Assembly: GCF_008119785.1 (NCBI RefSeq)
Contig: NZ_VSFA01000024.1
Coordinates: 1-64,000, forward strand
Direction: 5' to 3'
From: Micromonospora sp. MP36
GTDB lineage: Bacteria > Actinomycetota > Actinomycetes > Mycobacteriales > Micromonosporaceae
Length of the DNA: 64,000 nucleotides
Positions 26,946 to 35,898 of the stretch are shown piece after piece. The notes under the pieces were generated by a model. It was given only the letters and a program-made list of their open reading frames with translations. It made no database searches and was not told the DNA's origin. Positions within the stretch are counted from its first letter, which is position 1. Every line of letters starts with the position of its first letter. The position numbers and the translations under genes are program-made.

Positions 26946-27548
26946 CTAACCGGTGAGTTCGGCTCCCGTGAGGTCGGCGAGGTACGCGTCGAGCTGCGCG
27001 ACAATCTCCTCGGCGGTGAGGTGACCGGCGAGGGCGTGGACCGTGAGCCCGTCGACGACCGCGTGCATGCGACGGGCCAGTGTCTCCACGGTCTGCCCGG
27101 TCTGCGCCAGCGCGTCGCGCTCGGCGAGGTCCTGGACGAGCCGCAGGCACAGCTCGTACATGCCGGTGAAGTGGCGGCGCTGGACCCGGGCGAGCTCGGG
27201 ATCGCCGAGGCCGAGGGCGAGGAAGGCGAAGGCGATCGAGTCCTCGGTGCGGCGCGTCTCGTCGACGGGCATGGTCTCCAGCAGGATGGCGCGGACCGCG
27301 TGGACCGGGTCGCCGGTGTGCCGCAGTGCCTGGATCCGCTCGGTCACCTGCTCGATGACCTGCTCGCAGGCGAAGGCGAGCAGCTCGGCGCGGGTGGAGA
27401 AGTAGTGGCGCAGCGCGCCGGAGGACCAACCCGAGGCGGCGGCCACCGATCGGATGGAGATTCCGTCCACCCCGTCCCGGGCGATGACCTGCCAGACGGC
27501 GGCGGCCAGCTCGCGTCGGCGCTGGTCGTGGTCGACGATCTTCGGCAC
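26946..27548 (-). CDS. TetR/AcrR-family transcriptional regulator
   Basis: The 200-residue regulator has an N-terminal TetR helix-turn-helix (about 8-55: RRRELAAAVWQVIARDG, ISIRSVAAASGWSSGALRHY, FSTRAELLAFACEQV) and a variable helical ligand domain. The C-terminal domain contains RRMHAVVDGLTVHALAGHLT, like BetI-type and other TetR_C families. The GTG start at 27548 faces a divergent membrane-protein gene across a 69-bp region that carries two operator-like boxes, so it likely represses both itself and that gene. The ligand is unknown. Confidence 0.9.
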   Translation of the reverse strand: MPKIVDHDQRRRELAAAVWQVIARDGVDGISIRSVAAASGWSSGALRHYFSTRAELLAFACEQVIEQVTERIQALRHTGDPVHAVRAILLETMPVDETRRTEDSIAFAFLALGLGDPELARVQRRHFTGMYELCLRLVQDLAERDALAQTGQTVETLARRMHAVVDGLTVHALAGHLTAEEIVAQLDAYLADLTGAELTG

Positions 27549-27555
27549 TTGATGA

Positions 27556-27602
27556 TTATCGCACGCTCGTGTAAAAACGGAAATGACACGCTCGTGCGAT
27601 AA
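27556..27602. promoter_or_regulatory. Paired operator boxes in the TetR/membrane protein divergent promoter
   Basis: Two boxes, TTATCGCACGCTCGTG (27556-27571) and CACGCTCGTGCGATAA (27587-27602), are mirror images of each other and each contains the palindromic core CACGCTCGTG. This is typical of a TetR dimer binding twice in a shared promoter region. Confidence 0.75.
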
Positions 27603-27617
27603 AACGGAGGGTCGGCC

Positions 27618-28148
27618 GTGCTGGCGTTGATCGTCGCCTGCGAGATCGCGTTCTGGGTCCTACTCCTGCTCGGCCTCGCCGCTCGCTATCTGCTGCGCGC
27701 CCGGAAGCTCAGCACCGTCCTGCTGATCTGCGTGCCGCTCGTCGACGTGCTGCTGCTGGCCGCCTCCGTCCTCGACCTGCGCCGCGGCGCGGACGCCGAC
27801 ACCGCGCACGGCCTCGCCGCGATCTACCTCGGAGTCTCGGTCGCCTTCGGTGGCCAGCTGCTCCGCTGGGCCGACGAGCGGTTCGCGCACCGGTTCGCCG
27901 GCGGACCCAGCCCCAAACGGCCGCGGAAGACCGGGCTCGAGCACGCCGCCCACGAACGGCGGCAGTGGCTGCGGCATCTCCTGGCGTACGCGGTCGCCGC
28001 GGCCGTCATGGGGCTCTTCACCCTGCTCGTCGGGGACACCCGGGTGGCGGCGATGTGGGGGCCGATGGGCGGATGGGGCATCGTCCTGATCATCGATTTC
28101 CTGATCTCGTTCAGTTACACGCTCGCGCCCCGCAAAGCGAAGTCCTGA
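27618..28148 (+). CDS. Membrane protein, probable target of the divergent TetR
   Basis: The 176-residue protein has hydrophobic segments at about 2-24, 32-52, 66-82, 118-136 and 148-168. A basic loop between segments three and four (RWADERFAHRFAGGPSPKRP) predicts a cytoplasmic region. I do not recognise a characterised family; it resembles small actinobacterial membrane proteins that are controlled by a neighbouring TetR. GTG 27618 has GGAGGG upstream. A role in permeability or efflux support would be only a guess. Confidence 0.75.
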   Translation: MLALIVACEIAFWVLLLLGLAARYLLRARKLSTVLLICVPLVDVLLLAASVLDLRRGADADTAHGLAAIYLGVSVAFGGQLLRWADERFAHRFAGGPSPKRPRKTGLEHAAHERRQWLRHLLAYAVAAAVMGLFTLLVGDTRVAAMWGPMGGWGIVLIIDFLISFSYTLAPRKAKS

Positions 28149-28188
28149 CCGAAGGCGCGGGCGGGCTTGGGGCCGACCCACGAGGTGC

Positions 28189-28851
28189 TCAGCCGTGCGT
28201 CCGACGTGGGGTGGCCTGGCGGAGGTGGACCAGCACCGCGAGGACACGGCGGTGGTCCTCGTCGGACGCGGCCAGGTCGAGCTTGGCCATGATGGAGCTG
28301 ACGTGCGCCTCCACCGTCCGCTCGGTGAGCCACAGTCGGCGGGCGATCCCCACGTTCGTACGCCCCTCGGCCATCAGCGCGAGGACCTCCCGCTCCCGCG
28401 CGGTGAGGGTGCTGAGCGGGTCGTCCGGCGGCCGGCGGCCGATGAGCCGGGTGACCACCTCCGGGTCGAGCGCCGACCCGCCCGCGGCCACCCGCCGCAG
28501 GGCGTCGAGAAAGTCGTCGACGTCGAGCACCCGGTCCTTGAGCAGGTAGCCGAACCGTCCGCTGGCCACCAGGTCCACCGAGTGCCGGGTCTCGATGTGC
28601 TGGGAGAGCAGCACGATGCCGAGCTGCGGATGGCGGGTGCGGATCTCGCGGGCCGCCCGCGCGCCGTCGTCGGTGTGGTCGGGCGGCATCCGTACGTCGA
28701 TGACGGCCAGGTCGGGCTGGGCCGCGTCGGTGACGGCCAGCAGGCTCGGCGCGTCGACCGCCTTGCCGACCACCTCGTGGCCGGCGTCGGCGAGCAACCG
28801 GGCCAGCCCTTCCCGGAACAGCGCCGAGTCCTCGCCGATCACGATCCGCAC
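28189..28851 (-). CDS. NarL/LuxR-family response regulator
   Basis: The 220-residue regulator has a receiver domain (about 1-120) with IGEDSALFREGLARLLADAG, the phosphoacceptor in DLAVIDVRMPPDH (Asp near 51) and a conserved Lys in GYLLKDRVLDVDDFL. The LuxR-type HTH (about 145-205) reads STLTAREREVLALMAEGRTN and LTERTVEAHVSSIMAKLDL. The start is GTG 28851 (VRIVIGED), where homology begins; the open frame upstream is a shadow of the kinase gene. It overlaps the 3' end of the kinase gene by 13 bases. The partner kinase is frameshifted, so signalling through this pair may be impaired. Confidence 0.9.
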   Translation of the reverse strand: MRIVIGEDSALFREGLARLLADAGHEVVGKAVDAPSLLAVTDAAQPDLAVIDVRMPPDHTDDGARAAREIRTRHPQLGIVLLSQHIETRHSVDLVASGRFGYLLKDRVLDVDDFLDALRRVAAGGSALDPEVVTRLIGRRPPDDPLSTLTAREREVLALMAEGRTNVGIARRLWLTERTVEAHVSSIMAKLDLAASDEDHRRVLAVLVHLRQATPRRTHG

Positions 28852-30818
28852 GGCAGCACCGCCTCGACGAGAGTCCCGTCGCCGGGTCGGCCCGCCACGG
28901 TGAGCGCGCCCCCGGCGGCGGCCACCCGGTCCGTGATGCCCGCCAGGCCACCGCCCGGTCGTACGCACGCCCCGCCCACGCCGTCGTCGCGGATCGTCAC
29001 CCTCAGCCGGCCGTCGGTGTGCGACACCCGCAGGTGGACGCTGGTGGCGGCGGAGTGCTTGACCACGTTGGCCAGCGCCTCGCTGGCCACGTAGTAGGCG
29101 GTGGTGGCCAGTTCCTCGGGCACCGGCTCGCCGCCGATGTCGAGCGTGACGGGCAGCGGCACGCCACGGACCAGCATCGTCAGCGCGTAGGTCAGCCCCT
29201 CGTCCAGGCTGGACGGGCGCAGCCCGTGGGCGATCTGGCGCAGCTCCGCGACCGCGGTGCCGAGTTCGGCGACTGCCTGGTCGAGCAGGCCGGCGACGTC
29301 GGTCTCGGGCAGGTGCCGCTGGGCGAGGCGCAGCGCCATGCCGAGCGAGACGAGCCGCTGCTGGGCACCGTCGTGCAGGTCGCGTTCCAGCCGCACCCGG
29401 CGTAGCCGGCGCGCAGCAGCCGCGCCCGGCTGGCCTCCACGTCGCGCAGCGCCCGACGTAGCTGCAACCGCAGCCGCACCACCTCGACGAGCAGGGCACA
29501 GGCGTCGGCCAGCTCGCGCATCAGCTCACGGGTGGTGGCCGCGCCGCGCACGAGGACGCCGACCTGCTGGCCACCCAGCCGGATGGCGACCGCGTCGTCC
29601 GCCGGCTCGAAGCCGGCCCCGGTCGCGGTGACCAGCTCGTCCGTGCCCGGCATCCGATATCCGACCCGCAGCTGCGGATCACGCAGCGCCTGTCGCAGCG
29701 CGGCTTCGAGCCGCTCCGGCGCCGCCTCTCCGGCGTGCATCCGGTCCCGGAGGTCCTCGATCGCCGCGAGCGCCGCCCGGCGGGCGGGATAGAGCCGACG
29801 GGTCCACCCGGCGCTGCAACCGCACCCGCAACGGGGACAGCGCCAGCGCGCAGACGGCGGTGGCCCCGGCCGCAGCCACCGGCGACGACCGACCCGCCAC
29901 GACGCCGACGACGACCGTGGCGGCCGTGTAGAACGCCAGCAGCGCGGCGGTGACCAGGCCGTAGGTGACCGTGGCGCTCAGCGCCTTGTCCACGTCGTAC
30001 AGGTCGTGGCGGAGGATGCCGACCGTGGTCGCCGCCGGGATCGCGATCAACGTGGCGGCGAGCCCGGCGACGGCGAGCTCCGGCCCGTCGAGCAGCAGGT
30101 AGCTCAGCCAGCACAGCAGCAGCGTCGCGGGGAGGAACAGCGCGCCGAGCGCGAACCACTTCAGCTGCGCCCGGCGTTCCGGGTCGGTGGCCCGCCGGTA
30201 CCGCACGACCATCGCCGTCGCGGACGCGACGAGCAGGGCGAGCAGCGCGGGCAGCAGCGCGAACACGATCGGTTGCAGCACCCGCCACAGCGCCGGCGGC
30301 GGGTTGCCGAAGGCGTGGTCGACGCCCGCGAACGGTGCCGGGAACGGGGCGGGGTCGAGACCGGCGAGCACGATGAACGCGGCCGGCACCGCCACGATGC
30401 CGGCCGCCGCCACCCGCCAGCGGCGCCCGGGCAGCAGCCGCCCGTCGGGAAAGAACAGCATGAGCAGCGCCGCCGGCACGTAGTTGAGCATCCAGAGCCC
30501 CTGGCTCGCGGTGGCCAGGAGCGGCGACACCGGCAACGCTTCCGGGCGGTGCGCGATGACGTACGCGTACACGTCGGTCCCGGCGATCCAGATCGAGAGC
30601 AGCCCGAAGAGGGTGAGCAGCGCCCCGATCACGTTGGCCGGACGCTTCGTCGCGATCAGCACGCCCAGGACCACGGAGGCCGAGGCGAGCAGACAGGCGG
30701 TCGCGAAGTAGCCGACCTGACCGGCGTCGGCGCCGAGGGTCAGCAGCCAGCCACCCGCGCCGACGAGCGCGGCGGTGAGCGCCGCCATGCCGTACGCAAC
30801 CAGCCGCGGCAGGGTCAT
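28839..30818 (-). pseudogene. NarL-type sensor histidine kinase with two frame breaks
   Basis: The intact product would be about 650 residues: eight or more membrane segments in the first 300 residues (MTLPRLVAYGMAALTAALVG, VVLGVLIATKRPANVIGALL), a GAF-like region (RVGYRMPGTDELVTATGAG), a HisKA_3 dimerisation box (RLERDLHDGAQQRLVSLGMA) and an HATPase domain (EALANVVKHSAATSVHLRV, IRDDGVGG, GLAGITDRVAAAGG). Two frame changes separate these parts. Near 29802 one extra C follows the RLQRRVD segment; removing it restores RRLYPARRAALAAIEDLRD. A second change lies near 29,400, just before RVRLERDLHDG. These may be real mutations or sequencing errors in GC runs. The C-terminal part (28839-29396) alone keeps the phospho-His and ATPase. 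Confidence 0.8.
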
Positions 30819-30977
30819 GGGCTCACGGTAAGCCCTCCACCACAGCGGCGGATGCGTGCCAGTACGGAGATCGCTTCCGTGCCTCCCCGCAGGCCGGATC
30901 CCGCGCCCGCCCCGATGCCCGCCGGCGGCCCGCGGACCAACACTGCTGGCCAGGACATCCGCTCAAGGAGGGCAATC

Positions 30978-31346
30978 GTGAGACACACCCGTACCTTCAC
31001 CGTCGGTCTCGTGCTCGCCGGCCTGCTCGGCCTCAGCGACGTGGCCACCTGGCTCTTCGGCGTGGGCGGCCCGGGCCAGCCGCCGGTCGCCGCGGCGGCG
31101 GTCATCACCTTGCTCGGCGCGATCACCCTCGCCGGCACCTGGCTCGCCTGGCGCGGCCGGCGCGGTGGCCTGGTGGCGGTGGTCGTCAGCCGGATCCTGT
31201 CCGGGCTCGCCATGCTGCCGGCGTTCGGGGACGACACCATCTCCACCGCCAACGAGGTTCTCCTCGGCGTCGGTCTCGCGGTCACCGTGGCCGCCCTCGC
31301 GCTGATCTGGCCGGGCCTGCGCCGGCCGGCGGTGGCCGCGTCATGA
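30978..31346 (+). CDS. Small membrane protein
   Basis: The 122-residue protein has four hydrophobic segments (about 8-28, 37-57, 64-82, 95-114). The first reads FTVGLVLAGLLGLSDVATWL; a basic WLAWRGRRGGLVAVVVSRIL separates segments two and three. I do not recognise a characterised family. GTG 30978 has an ideal AAGGAGG six bases upstream; the longer open frame that runs antisense to the kinase is not used. The stop overlaps the ATG of the next membrane protein, so the two are coupled and may work together. Confidence 0.75.
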   Translation: MRHTRTFTVGLVLAGLLGLSDVATWLFGVGGPGQPPVAAAAVITLLGAITLAGTWLAWRGRRGGLVAVVVSRILSGLAMLPAFGDDTISTANEVLLGVGLAVTVAALALIWPGLRRPAVAAS

Positions 31347-32020
31347 CCACCATCCTCGACCGTGAGGTCGCGGTCGCCCCGACCGACGCGCTGCGCCGCG
31401 TCGGCACCACCACCGCAATGCTGCTCGCCCCGTGGGGGTTCGTGGTGGCCAACGTCGGCTACGCCTGGGCCACCCGCGACGGCGGCAGCGACGCGACCGG
31501 CGCGGACAGCCTCACGCTCGCCGCCGCGCATCCGACGCCAGTGCGGGTGGGGGCCATCGCGGCCATGCTCGGCTGCCTGCTCATCGTCCCGGCCACGCTC
31601 GGCGCCATCGGCTTCACCCGGCACCGGGCGAACCGACTCGGCCTCATCGGCGGGTCACTCATGATCGCCGGGTACGTGGCGTACTTCGGCGCCGTGATGA
31701 GAGGTCTGGTCGACCTGGCCATGGCCGAGCGGGGTGGCCCCACCGGCGACTACGCCGCCGTGTTGGACGCCGCCAGCGAGGCCGCGATCCCGTGGCTGCT
31801 GCTCTTCGTGGCCGGGAACCTGCTCGGCACGCTGCTGCTCGGCATCGCCCTGCTGCGCGCCCGGACCGTACCGGCCTGGGCCGCGGCCGCGATCTGCTGC
31901 TGGCCGGTGCTGCACGTGACCGGCCTGATCGCCGGCACCGAGTGGTTCGAGGTCGCCGGCGCCACGCTCCAGGCCGTCGGCTTCGCCGCCCTCGCGCTAC
32001 GGGTGGCACGGACCGGCTGA
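31343..32020 (+). CDS. Polytopic membrane protein, coupled to the preceding gene
   Basis: The 225-residue protein has about six hydrophobic segments (roughly 22-42, 66-90, 98-118, 145-168, 175-195, 200-220), for example VGAIAAMLGCLLIVPATLGA and LLLFVAGNLLGTLLLGIALL. It resembles uncharacterised actinobacterial integral membrane proteins related to DUF4386-like families; the assignment is uncertain. ATG overlaps the previous stop (ATGA). It is followed by a large palindrome and the convergent multicopper oxidase gene. Confidence 0.75.
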   Translation: MTTILDREVAVAPTDALRRVGTTTAMLLAPWGFVVANVGYAWATRDGGSDATGADSLTLAAAHPTPVRVGAIAAMLGCLLIVPATLGAIGFTRHRANRLGLIGGSLMIAGYVAYFGAVMRGLVDLAMAERGGPTGDYAAVLDAASEAAIPWLLLFVAGNLLGTLLLGIALLRARTVPAWAAAAICCWPVLHVTGLIAGTEWFEVAGATLQAVGFAALALRVARTG

Positions 32021-32068
32021 CCCACCGGCTGGACGCGGCCCGACCACCGCCGGACCAGCCTGGATTGT

Positions 32069-32136
32069 GACTCAAGGTCGCGCAGCTTGCGGTATCCGCC
32101 CCGTGTCGGATACCGCAACCTGCGCGACCCAGAGTC
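32069..32136. repeat. Palindromic repeat between convergent genes (copy 2)
   Basis: GGTCGCGCAG (32076-32085) and GCGGTATCCG (32089-32098) pair with CGGATACCGC (32107-32116) and CTGCGCGACC (32120-32129), separated by a 3-base mismatch and an 8-base loop. An outer GACTC/GAGTC pair (32069-32073, 32132-32136) extends it. It is a near-perfect version of the 26886-26927 palindrome and lies between convergent stops at 32020 and 32162. A bidirectional terminator or a REP-like repeat is the likely identity. Confidence 0.8.
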
Positions 32137-32161
32137 GGTCGGGTGCCGAGGACGGCAGTGG

Positions 32162-33793
32162 CTACCGTCGAACGCTGGTGCCGGCACCCGCCGGCGGCCT
32201 GTCGGGCAGCAGCCCACCGCCAGACCCTTGGTGATCATGCTCAGCCGCCGGTGGCCGGCCGGGGCGTTGACCTTTCCGCACGACGACGAACTGGCCCATC
32301 ATGCCGCGGTCCTCGTGCCGCAGGACGTGGCAGTGGAACATGTACGGGACGTCCGGGTCGGCGTAGTCGGAGAAGCGGAGAATCAGTCGGGCCGTGGTGC
32401 CGGGCGCCACGTAGATCGTGTCCTTCCAGCCTGACAGTTCGGGTCCCGGGCGGCGGCCGCCGACCTCGAGGACGGCGAACTGGACGTCGTGCACGTGGAA
32501 GTTGTGCGGCGTGTTGCCGGGGTTGGTGACCTCCCATATCTCGGTGGTGTCCACCTCGACGGCCTCGTCGATCCGGCTCATGTCCATCTTCTTGCCGTTG
32601 ATGTTGGAGCCGCCCAGCCGGAACGTGCGGGTCTTCCTGGCGTCGGCGGCGTCGAGGTCGGGCGCGTCCGCGAGGCGTTCGGGCGGCGCCGGTGAGGAGG
32701 TGAGGCTGTCGGCGGCCCGCAGTTGCAGGACGTCGAAGGTGTCGTCGCCGCCGGCGAATCGCTCGTTCCAGAAGTCGGTGCCCAGCTCCGGTGGGTAGCT
32801 GCGCAGCACGGCGTGCTCGCCCGCCCGCACCCGCACGACGATCTCGGCCCGCTCACCAGGCGAGAGACGCACCCGGTTGGTGGCGTGTGGGGCCGGCAGC
32901 AGACCGCCGTCCGTGCCGATGAGGAAGAAGTCGCGGTCGTCGTGCATCCCGAAGTCGTAGACGCGGGCGTTGGAGCCGTTGAGAATCCGCAGCCGGACCA
33001 GTTCGGTGGTGACGTCGTGGTAGGCGCCGATGGTGCCGTTGGTGAGGATGGTGTCGCCGAGGAAGCCGACGGGGCTGAACGTCGGATCGCCGTCGTGGAA
33101 CTGGCCGTCGGCGTCGAAGGACCTGTCCTGCACTATCAGCGGCACGTCGTCCACGCCGTACATCGACGGCAGGCCGAGGGTGGCGGTCCTGTCGTCGTCG
33201 AGGATGAACATGCCGGCCAGGCCGCGATGGACGTGGGCGGCGGTCGAGCCGTGCAGGTGCGGGTGGTACCACGTGGTGGCGGCCGGTTGATCGATCTGCC
33301 AGTGGGGGCTCCAGGTCTCGCCGGGTTCGACCATCTGGTGCGGGCCGCCGTCCATCGCCGCGGGCAGGTGCTGGCCGTGCCAGTGCACCGTGGTGGTCTC
33401 GCCGAGTTCGTTGCTGACGTTGATCTGGACCTGCTCGCCCCGCTTGGTGCGGAGCGTCGGACCGAGGTAGGAGCCGTTGAACCCCCAGGTGAGGGTCTTC
33501 CGGTCGCCGACGCCGAAGTCGCTGACGCCCTCGATGGCGCGCAGGTCGAACACGCGGCGTCCGTCCTCGACGCGGCTGGTGGCCAGCGGGGGGATGGCGA
33601 GCGGGCGGACGAAAACCGTCCGGCCGGCGGTGTTGGTGACGGCGTTGGCCCACAGCAGGGCCAGGACCCCGGCAGCGGCGGCGGGGACGAGGAGCGCGAC
33701 GGCCAGGAATCCACCGAGCCAGCGCGCCAACCGGCGACGCCGTGGCGGCCGTGCGGGCGGGTGGGCCACGGGTTGGATCGACATCCGGGACAT
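32162..33793 (-). CDS. Three-domain multicopper oxidase (CueO/bilirubin oxidase type)
   Basis: The 543-residue protein has an N-terminal basic stretch and one hydrophobic anchor or signal (about 24-46). The copper-binding motifs are TTVHWHGQHLPAAMDGGPHQ, TWYHPHLHGSTAAHVHRGLAG, HNFHVHDVQFAVLE and MFHCHVLRHEDRGMMGQF, the last with the type 1 Cys, His and Met. The size and first motif resemble CueO and spore-coat/bilirubin oxidases; likely substrates are Cu(I), phenols or metals. Start: ATG 33793 is used, with GTG 33814 and ATG 33784 as alternatives; none has ideal spacing from AGGAG. It is divergent from an intact two-component system, which may regulate it. Confidence 0.9.
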   Translation of the reverse strand: MSRMSIQPVAHPPARPPRRRRLARWLGGFLAVALLVPAAAAGVLALLWANAVTNTAGRTVFVRPLAIPPLATSRVEDGRRVFDLRAIEGVSDFGVGDRKTLTWGFNGSYLGPTLRTKRGEQVQINVSNELGETTTVHWHGQHLPAAMDGGPHQMVEPGETWSPHWQIDQPAATTWYHPHLHGSTAAHVHRGLAGMFILDDDRTATLGLPSMYGVDDVPLIVQDRSFDADGQFHDGDPTFSPVGFLGDTILTNGTIGAYHDVTTELVRLRILNGSNARVYDFGMHDDRDFFLIGTDGGLLPAPHATNRVRLSPGERAEIVVRVRAGEHAVLRSYPPELGTDFWNERFAGGDDTFDVLQLRAADSLTSSPAPPERLADAPDLDAADARKTRTFRLGGSNINGKKMDMSRIDEAVEVDTTEIWEVTNPGNTPHNFHVHDVQFAVLEVGGRRPGPELSGWKDTIYVAPGTTARLILRFSDYADPDVPYMFHCHVLRHEDRGMMGQFVVVRKGQRPGRPPAAEHDHQGSGGGLLPDRPPAGAGTSVRR

Positions 33794-33835
33794 CAGCTCC
33801 TGGGTCAGGGCCACCGGCGGATCGCCGGTGCAACT

Positions 33836-33850
33836 GTTCGTCAAGCGAAC
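33836..33850. promoter_or_regulatory. Inverted repeat in the MCO / two-component divergent region
   Basis: A perfect GTTCG-N5-CGAAC lies 43 bases upstream of the MCO start and 112 bases upstream of the kinase start. On the minus strand it contains TTGACG, a -35-like hexamer for the oxidase gene. It is a candidate response-regulator site. Confidence 0.4.
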
Positions 33851-33961
33851 GTATGGGGCCGCAGGCGCCGCCGGCGTCGGCTGCGGGGATCGTTCGAGAT
33901 ACCGCGGATGCGGTACGCGCAGCGCCGCGACCACCGCGCCGTGCGGCCCTAAACTTGCCTG

Positions 33962-35128
33962 GTGCGTTCGGGCTGGTGGAGGTGGCTACCGGCGGACGTG
34001 ACCAGCGCCGGGGTGATGACGGCCGTGATGGTCGTCGCGGCGGCGGAGTCGGACGACTTTCCGGCGCGGCCGGTCGACGCGCCGGTGATCGCGGCGGTGG
34101 CGCTGGTCGGGAGCTGGACCGCCGCCGCGCGGCGCGTGCCACGGACCGCGCTGGTGGGCAGCTGCGCGAGCCTGTACGTCGCCCTGTTCTTCGGCGTGCC
34201 CGGGTTCTCCCCGGCGCTGGCGCTCGGCGTCCCGTTGTTCGCGGTGGCCTGGGCGGGATATCTGTGGTGGGGCGTGACGGCAGTTGTCGCCGTCCTGGCC
34301 ATCGGCGTGCCGTTCCGCCTCCTCGACGCGGGCGCGGAGCCGGTCGGTCAGGTGGCGCTGGCGACCATGTTCGACGTAGCCCTGCTGGCGGTGCTGCTGC
34401 TCCTCGGTGACAGCCTGCGCAGCCGCCGGGCCCTGCGGGCGGAGGCGGTCGGGCGGCTGCGGATGGCGGAACAGGAGCACCAGCGGCGCCTCACGGCCGA
34501 GCGGCTGCGGGTCGCCCGCGACCTGCACGACGTACTGTCGCACACGATCGCCGTCGTCAGCATCCAGGCGGGCGTCGCCGCGGAGAGCATCGACAGCCAC
34601 CCGGTGCGCGCCAAGCAGGCGGTCGAGCTGGTGCGCTCGGCCACCCGGGACGCCATGCTGGACCTGCGCAGCACCATCGCCGTCCTTCGCGAGGACATCG
34701 CGGACGAGACGCGGCGGGGCCCGACGCCGGGGCTCGCCCAGCTGCCGGATCTCGTCGACTCGGTCCGCTCGGACCGGCTCACCGCCTCGCTCAGCGTCCG
34801 GGGCGATGCGGGGCCCCTGCGGCCCGCCGTCGAGCTGGCGATCTACCGGATTGTGCAGGAGTCCCTGACCAACGTGCTACGCCACGCTCGCGCCACCTCG
34901 GTCGCCATCCTCGTCGAACGCGGCACCGACGAGGTACGGGTCGAGGTGCGGGACGACGGGCACGTTCCCGGCCAGTCGCCCACCGGCGGGCCGGTTCCGG
35001 GATCGGGCCTGCAGGGAATGCTGGAAAGGGTGGCCGCCCTCGGCGGCGCGCTGTCCTTCGGCCCGGTCCCGGACCCGCCCCGGGGGTTCGTGGTCGAGGC
35101 CCGCCTCCCCACGGGCGACGCCCGATGA
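33962..35128 (+). CDS. NarL-type sensor histidine kinase
   Basis: The 388-residue membrane kinase has four to six hydrophobic segments in residues 10-150 (VTSAGVMTAVMVVAAAES, LYVALFFGVPGFSPALALG, MFDVALLAVLLLLGDSL). A coiled linker leads to the HisKA_3 box (RLRVARDLHDVLSHTIAVVS, phospho-His near 188) and HATPase (AIYRIVQESLTNVLRHARAT, EVRDDGH, GSGLQGMLERVAALGG). There is no clear extracytoplasmic sensor loop, so it may sense membrane state or an intramembrane signal. GTG 33962. Its stop overlaps the ATG of the response regulator. Divergent from the multicopper oxidase gene, which suggests copper or redox control (inference). Confidence 0.92.
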   Translation: MRSGWWRWLPADVTSAGVMTAVMVVAAAESDDFPARPVDAPVIAAVALVGSWTAAARRVPRTALVGSCASLYVALFFGVPGFSPALALGVPLFAVAWAGYLWWGVTAVVAVLAIGVPFRLLDAGAEPVGQVALATMFDVALLAVLLLLGDSLRSRRALRAEAVGRLRMAEQEHQRRLTAERLRVARDLHDVLSHTIAVVSIQAGVAAESIDSHPVRAKQAVELVRSATRDAMLDLRSTIAVLREDIADETRRGPTPGLAQLPDLVDSVRSDRLTASLSVRGDAGPLRPAVELAIYRIVQESLTNVLRHARATSVAILVERGTDEVRVEVRDDGHVPGQSPTGGPVPGSGLQGMLERVAALGGALSFGPVPDPPRGFVVEARLPTGDAR

Positions 35129-35811
35129 CGCTCCGGGTCCTGGTCGCCGACGACCAGGAGATGGTCCGGACGGGGCTGCGGACGCTGTGTGAGCACGACG
35201 GCGACATCACCGTGGTCGGGGAAGCGGAGAACGGGCAGGCGGCGGTTGCCCTCGCCCGGGAACGTCGCCCCGACGTCATCCTCATGGACATCCGGATGCC
35301 GGTGCTAGACGGGCTGGCGGCGACCCGCCGTATCCTCGCCGACCGGGACATCGGTCCGGGCGTCCGCGTGCTGGTGTTGACCACATACGAGCAGGACGAG
35401 AACGTCTTCGAGGCAATCCGATCGGGGGCGAGCGGCTTCCTCACCAAGGACGTCAGCCCGACCGAGCTGCGGGCCGCCATTCGAACAGTTGCCGCCGGGC
35501 AGGCCCTGCTCTCGCCCAGGGCCACCCGGTCGCTGGTGGAAACGTTCGTGGCGTACCCACCGCACCGGCCCGATCCGCGCCCGCTGGACGTGCTGACCGA
35601 TCGGGAACGGGAGGTCCTCGCCATGGTCGGCCGGGGCCTGTCCAACCTCGAGATAGCACGCATGCTGTTCCTCAGCCCCGCCACCGTCAAGACGCACGTC
35701 AACCGGTCGATGGGCAAACTCGGGGCGCGGGATCGTGCCCAACTCGTGGTGACCGCGTACGAGACGGGCCTCGTCCGCCCCGGAGACCCTGGTTCCGCTG
35801 GACCGGGGTAG
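35125..35811 (+). CDS. NarL/LuxR-family response regulator
   Basis: The 228-residue regulator has a receiver domain (LRVLVADDQEMVRTGLRTLC, phosphoacceptor in DVILMDIRMPVLDG near Asp 55, Thr/Lys in VLTTYEQDENVFEA and GFLTKDVSPTELRA) and a LuxR HTH (about 155-215: LDVLTDREREVLAMVGRGLS, FLSPATVKTHVNRSMGKLGA). The start overlaps the kinase stop (ATGA). This intact pair contrasts with the frameshifted kinase at 28839-30818. Confidence 0.93.
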   Translation: MTLRVLVADDQEMVRTGLRTLCEHDGDITVVGEAENGQAAVALARERRPDVILMDIRMPVLDGLAATRRILADRDIGPGVRVLVLTTYEQDENVFEAIRSGASGFLTKDVSPTELRAAIRTVAAGQALLSPRATRSLVETFVAYPPHRPDPRPLDVLTDREREVLAMVGRGLSNLEIARMLFLSPATVKTHVNRSMGKLGARDRAQLVVTAYETGLVRPGDPGSAGPG

Positions 35812-35898
35812 GGCCGGACACCGAGAGCGGCGTGCGCGGCGTGCCGCCCTGACCGTTCGCTTATCCTGCATGGGGCCGAGAGCACGGGGAGGTGGGGC

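Noticed and set aside
33892..33945. Third copy of the palindrome family (ATACCGC with GCGGTA)
   Set aside because: Only short blocks agree and the order differs from the two clear copies; it lies in a divergent region rather than a convergent one.
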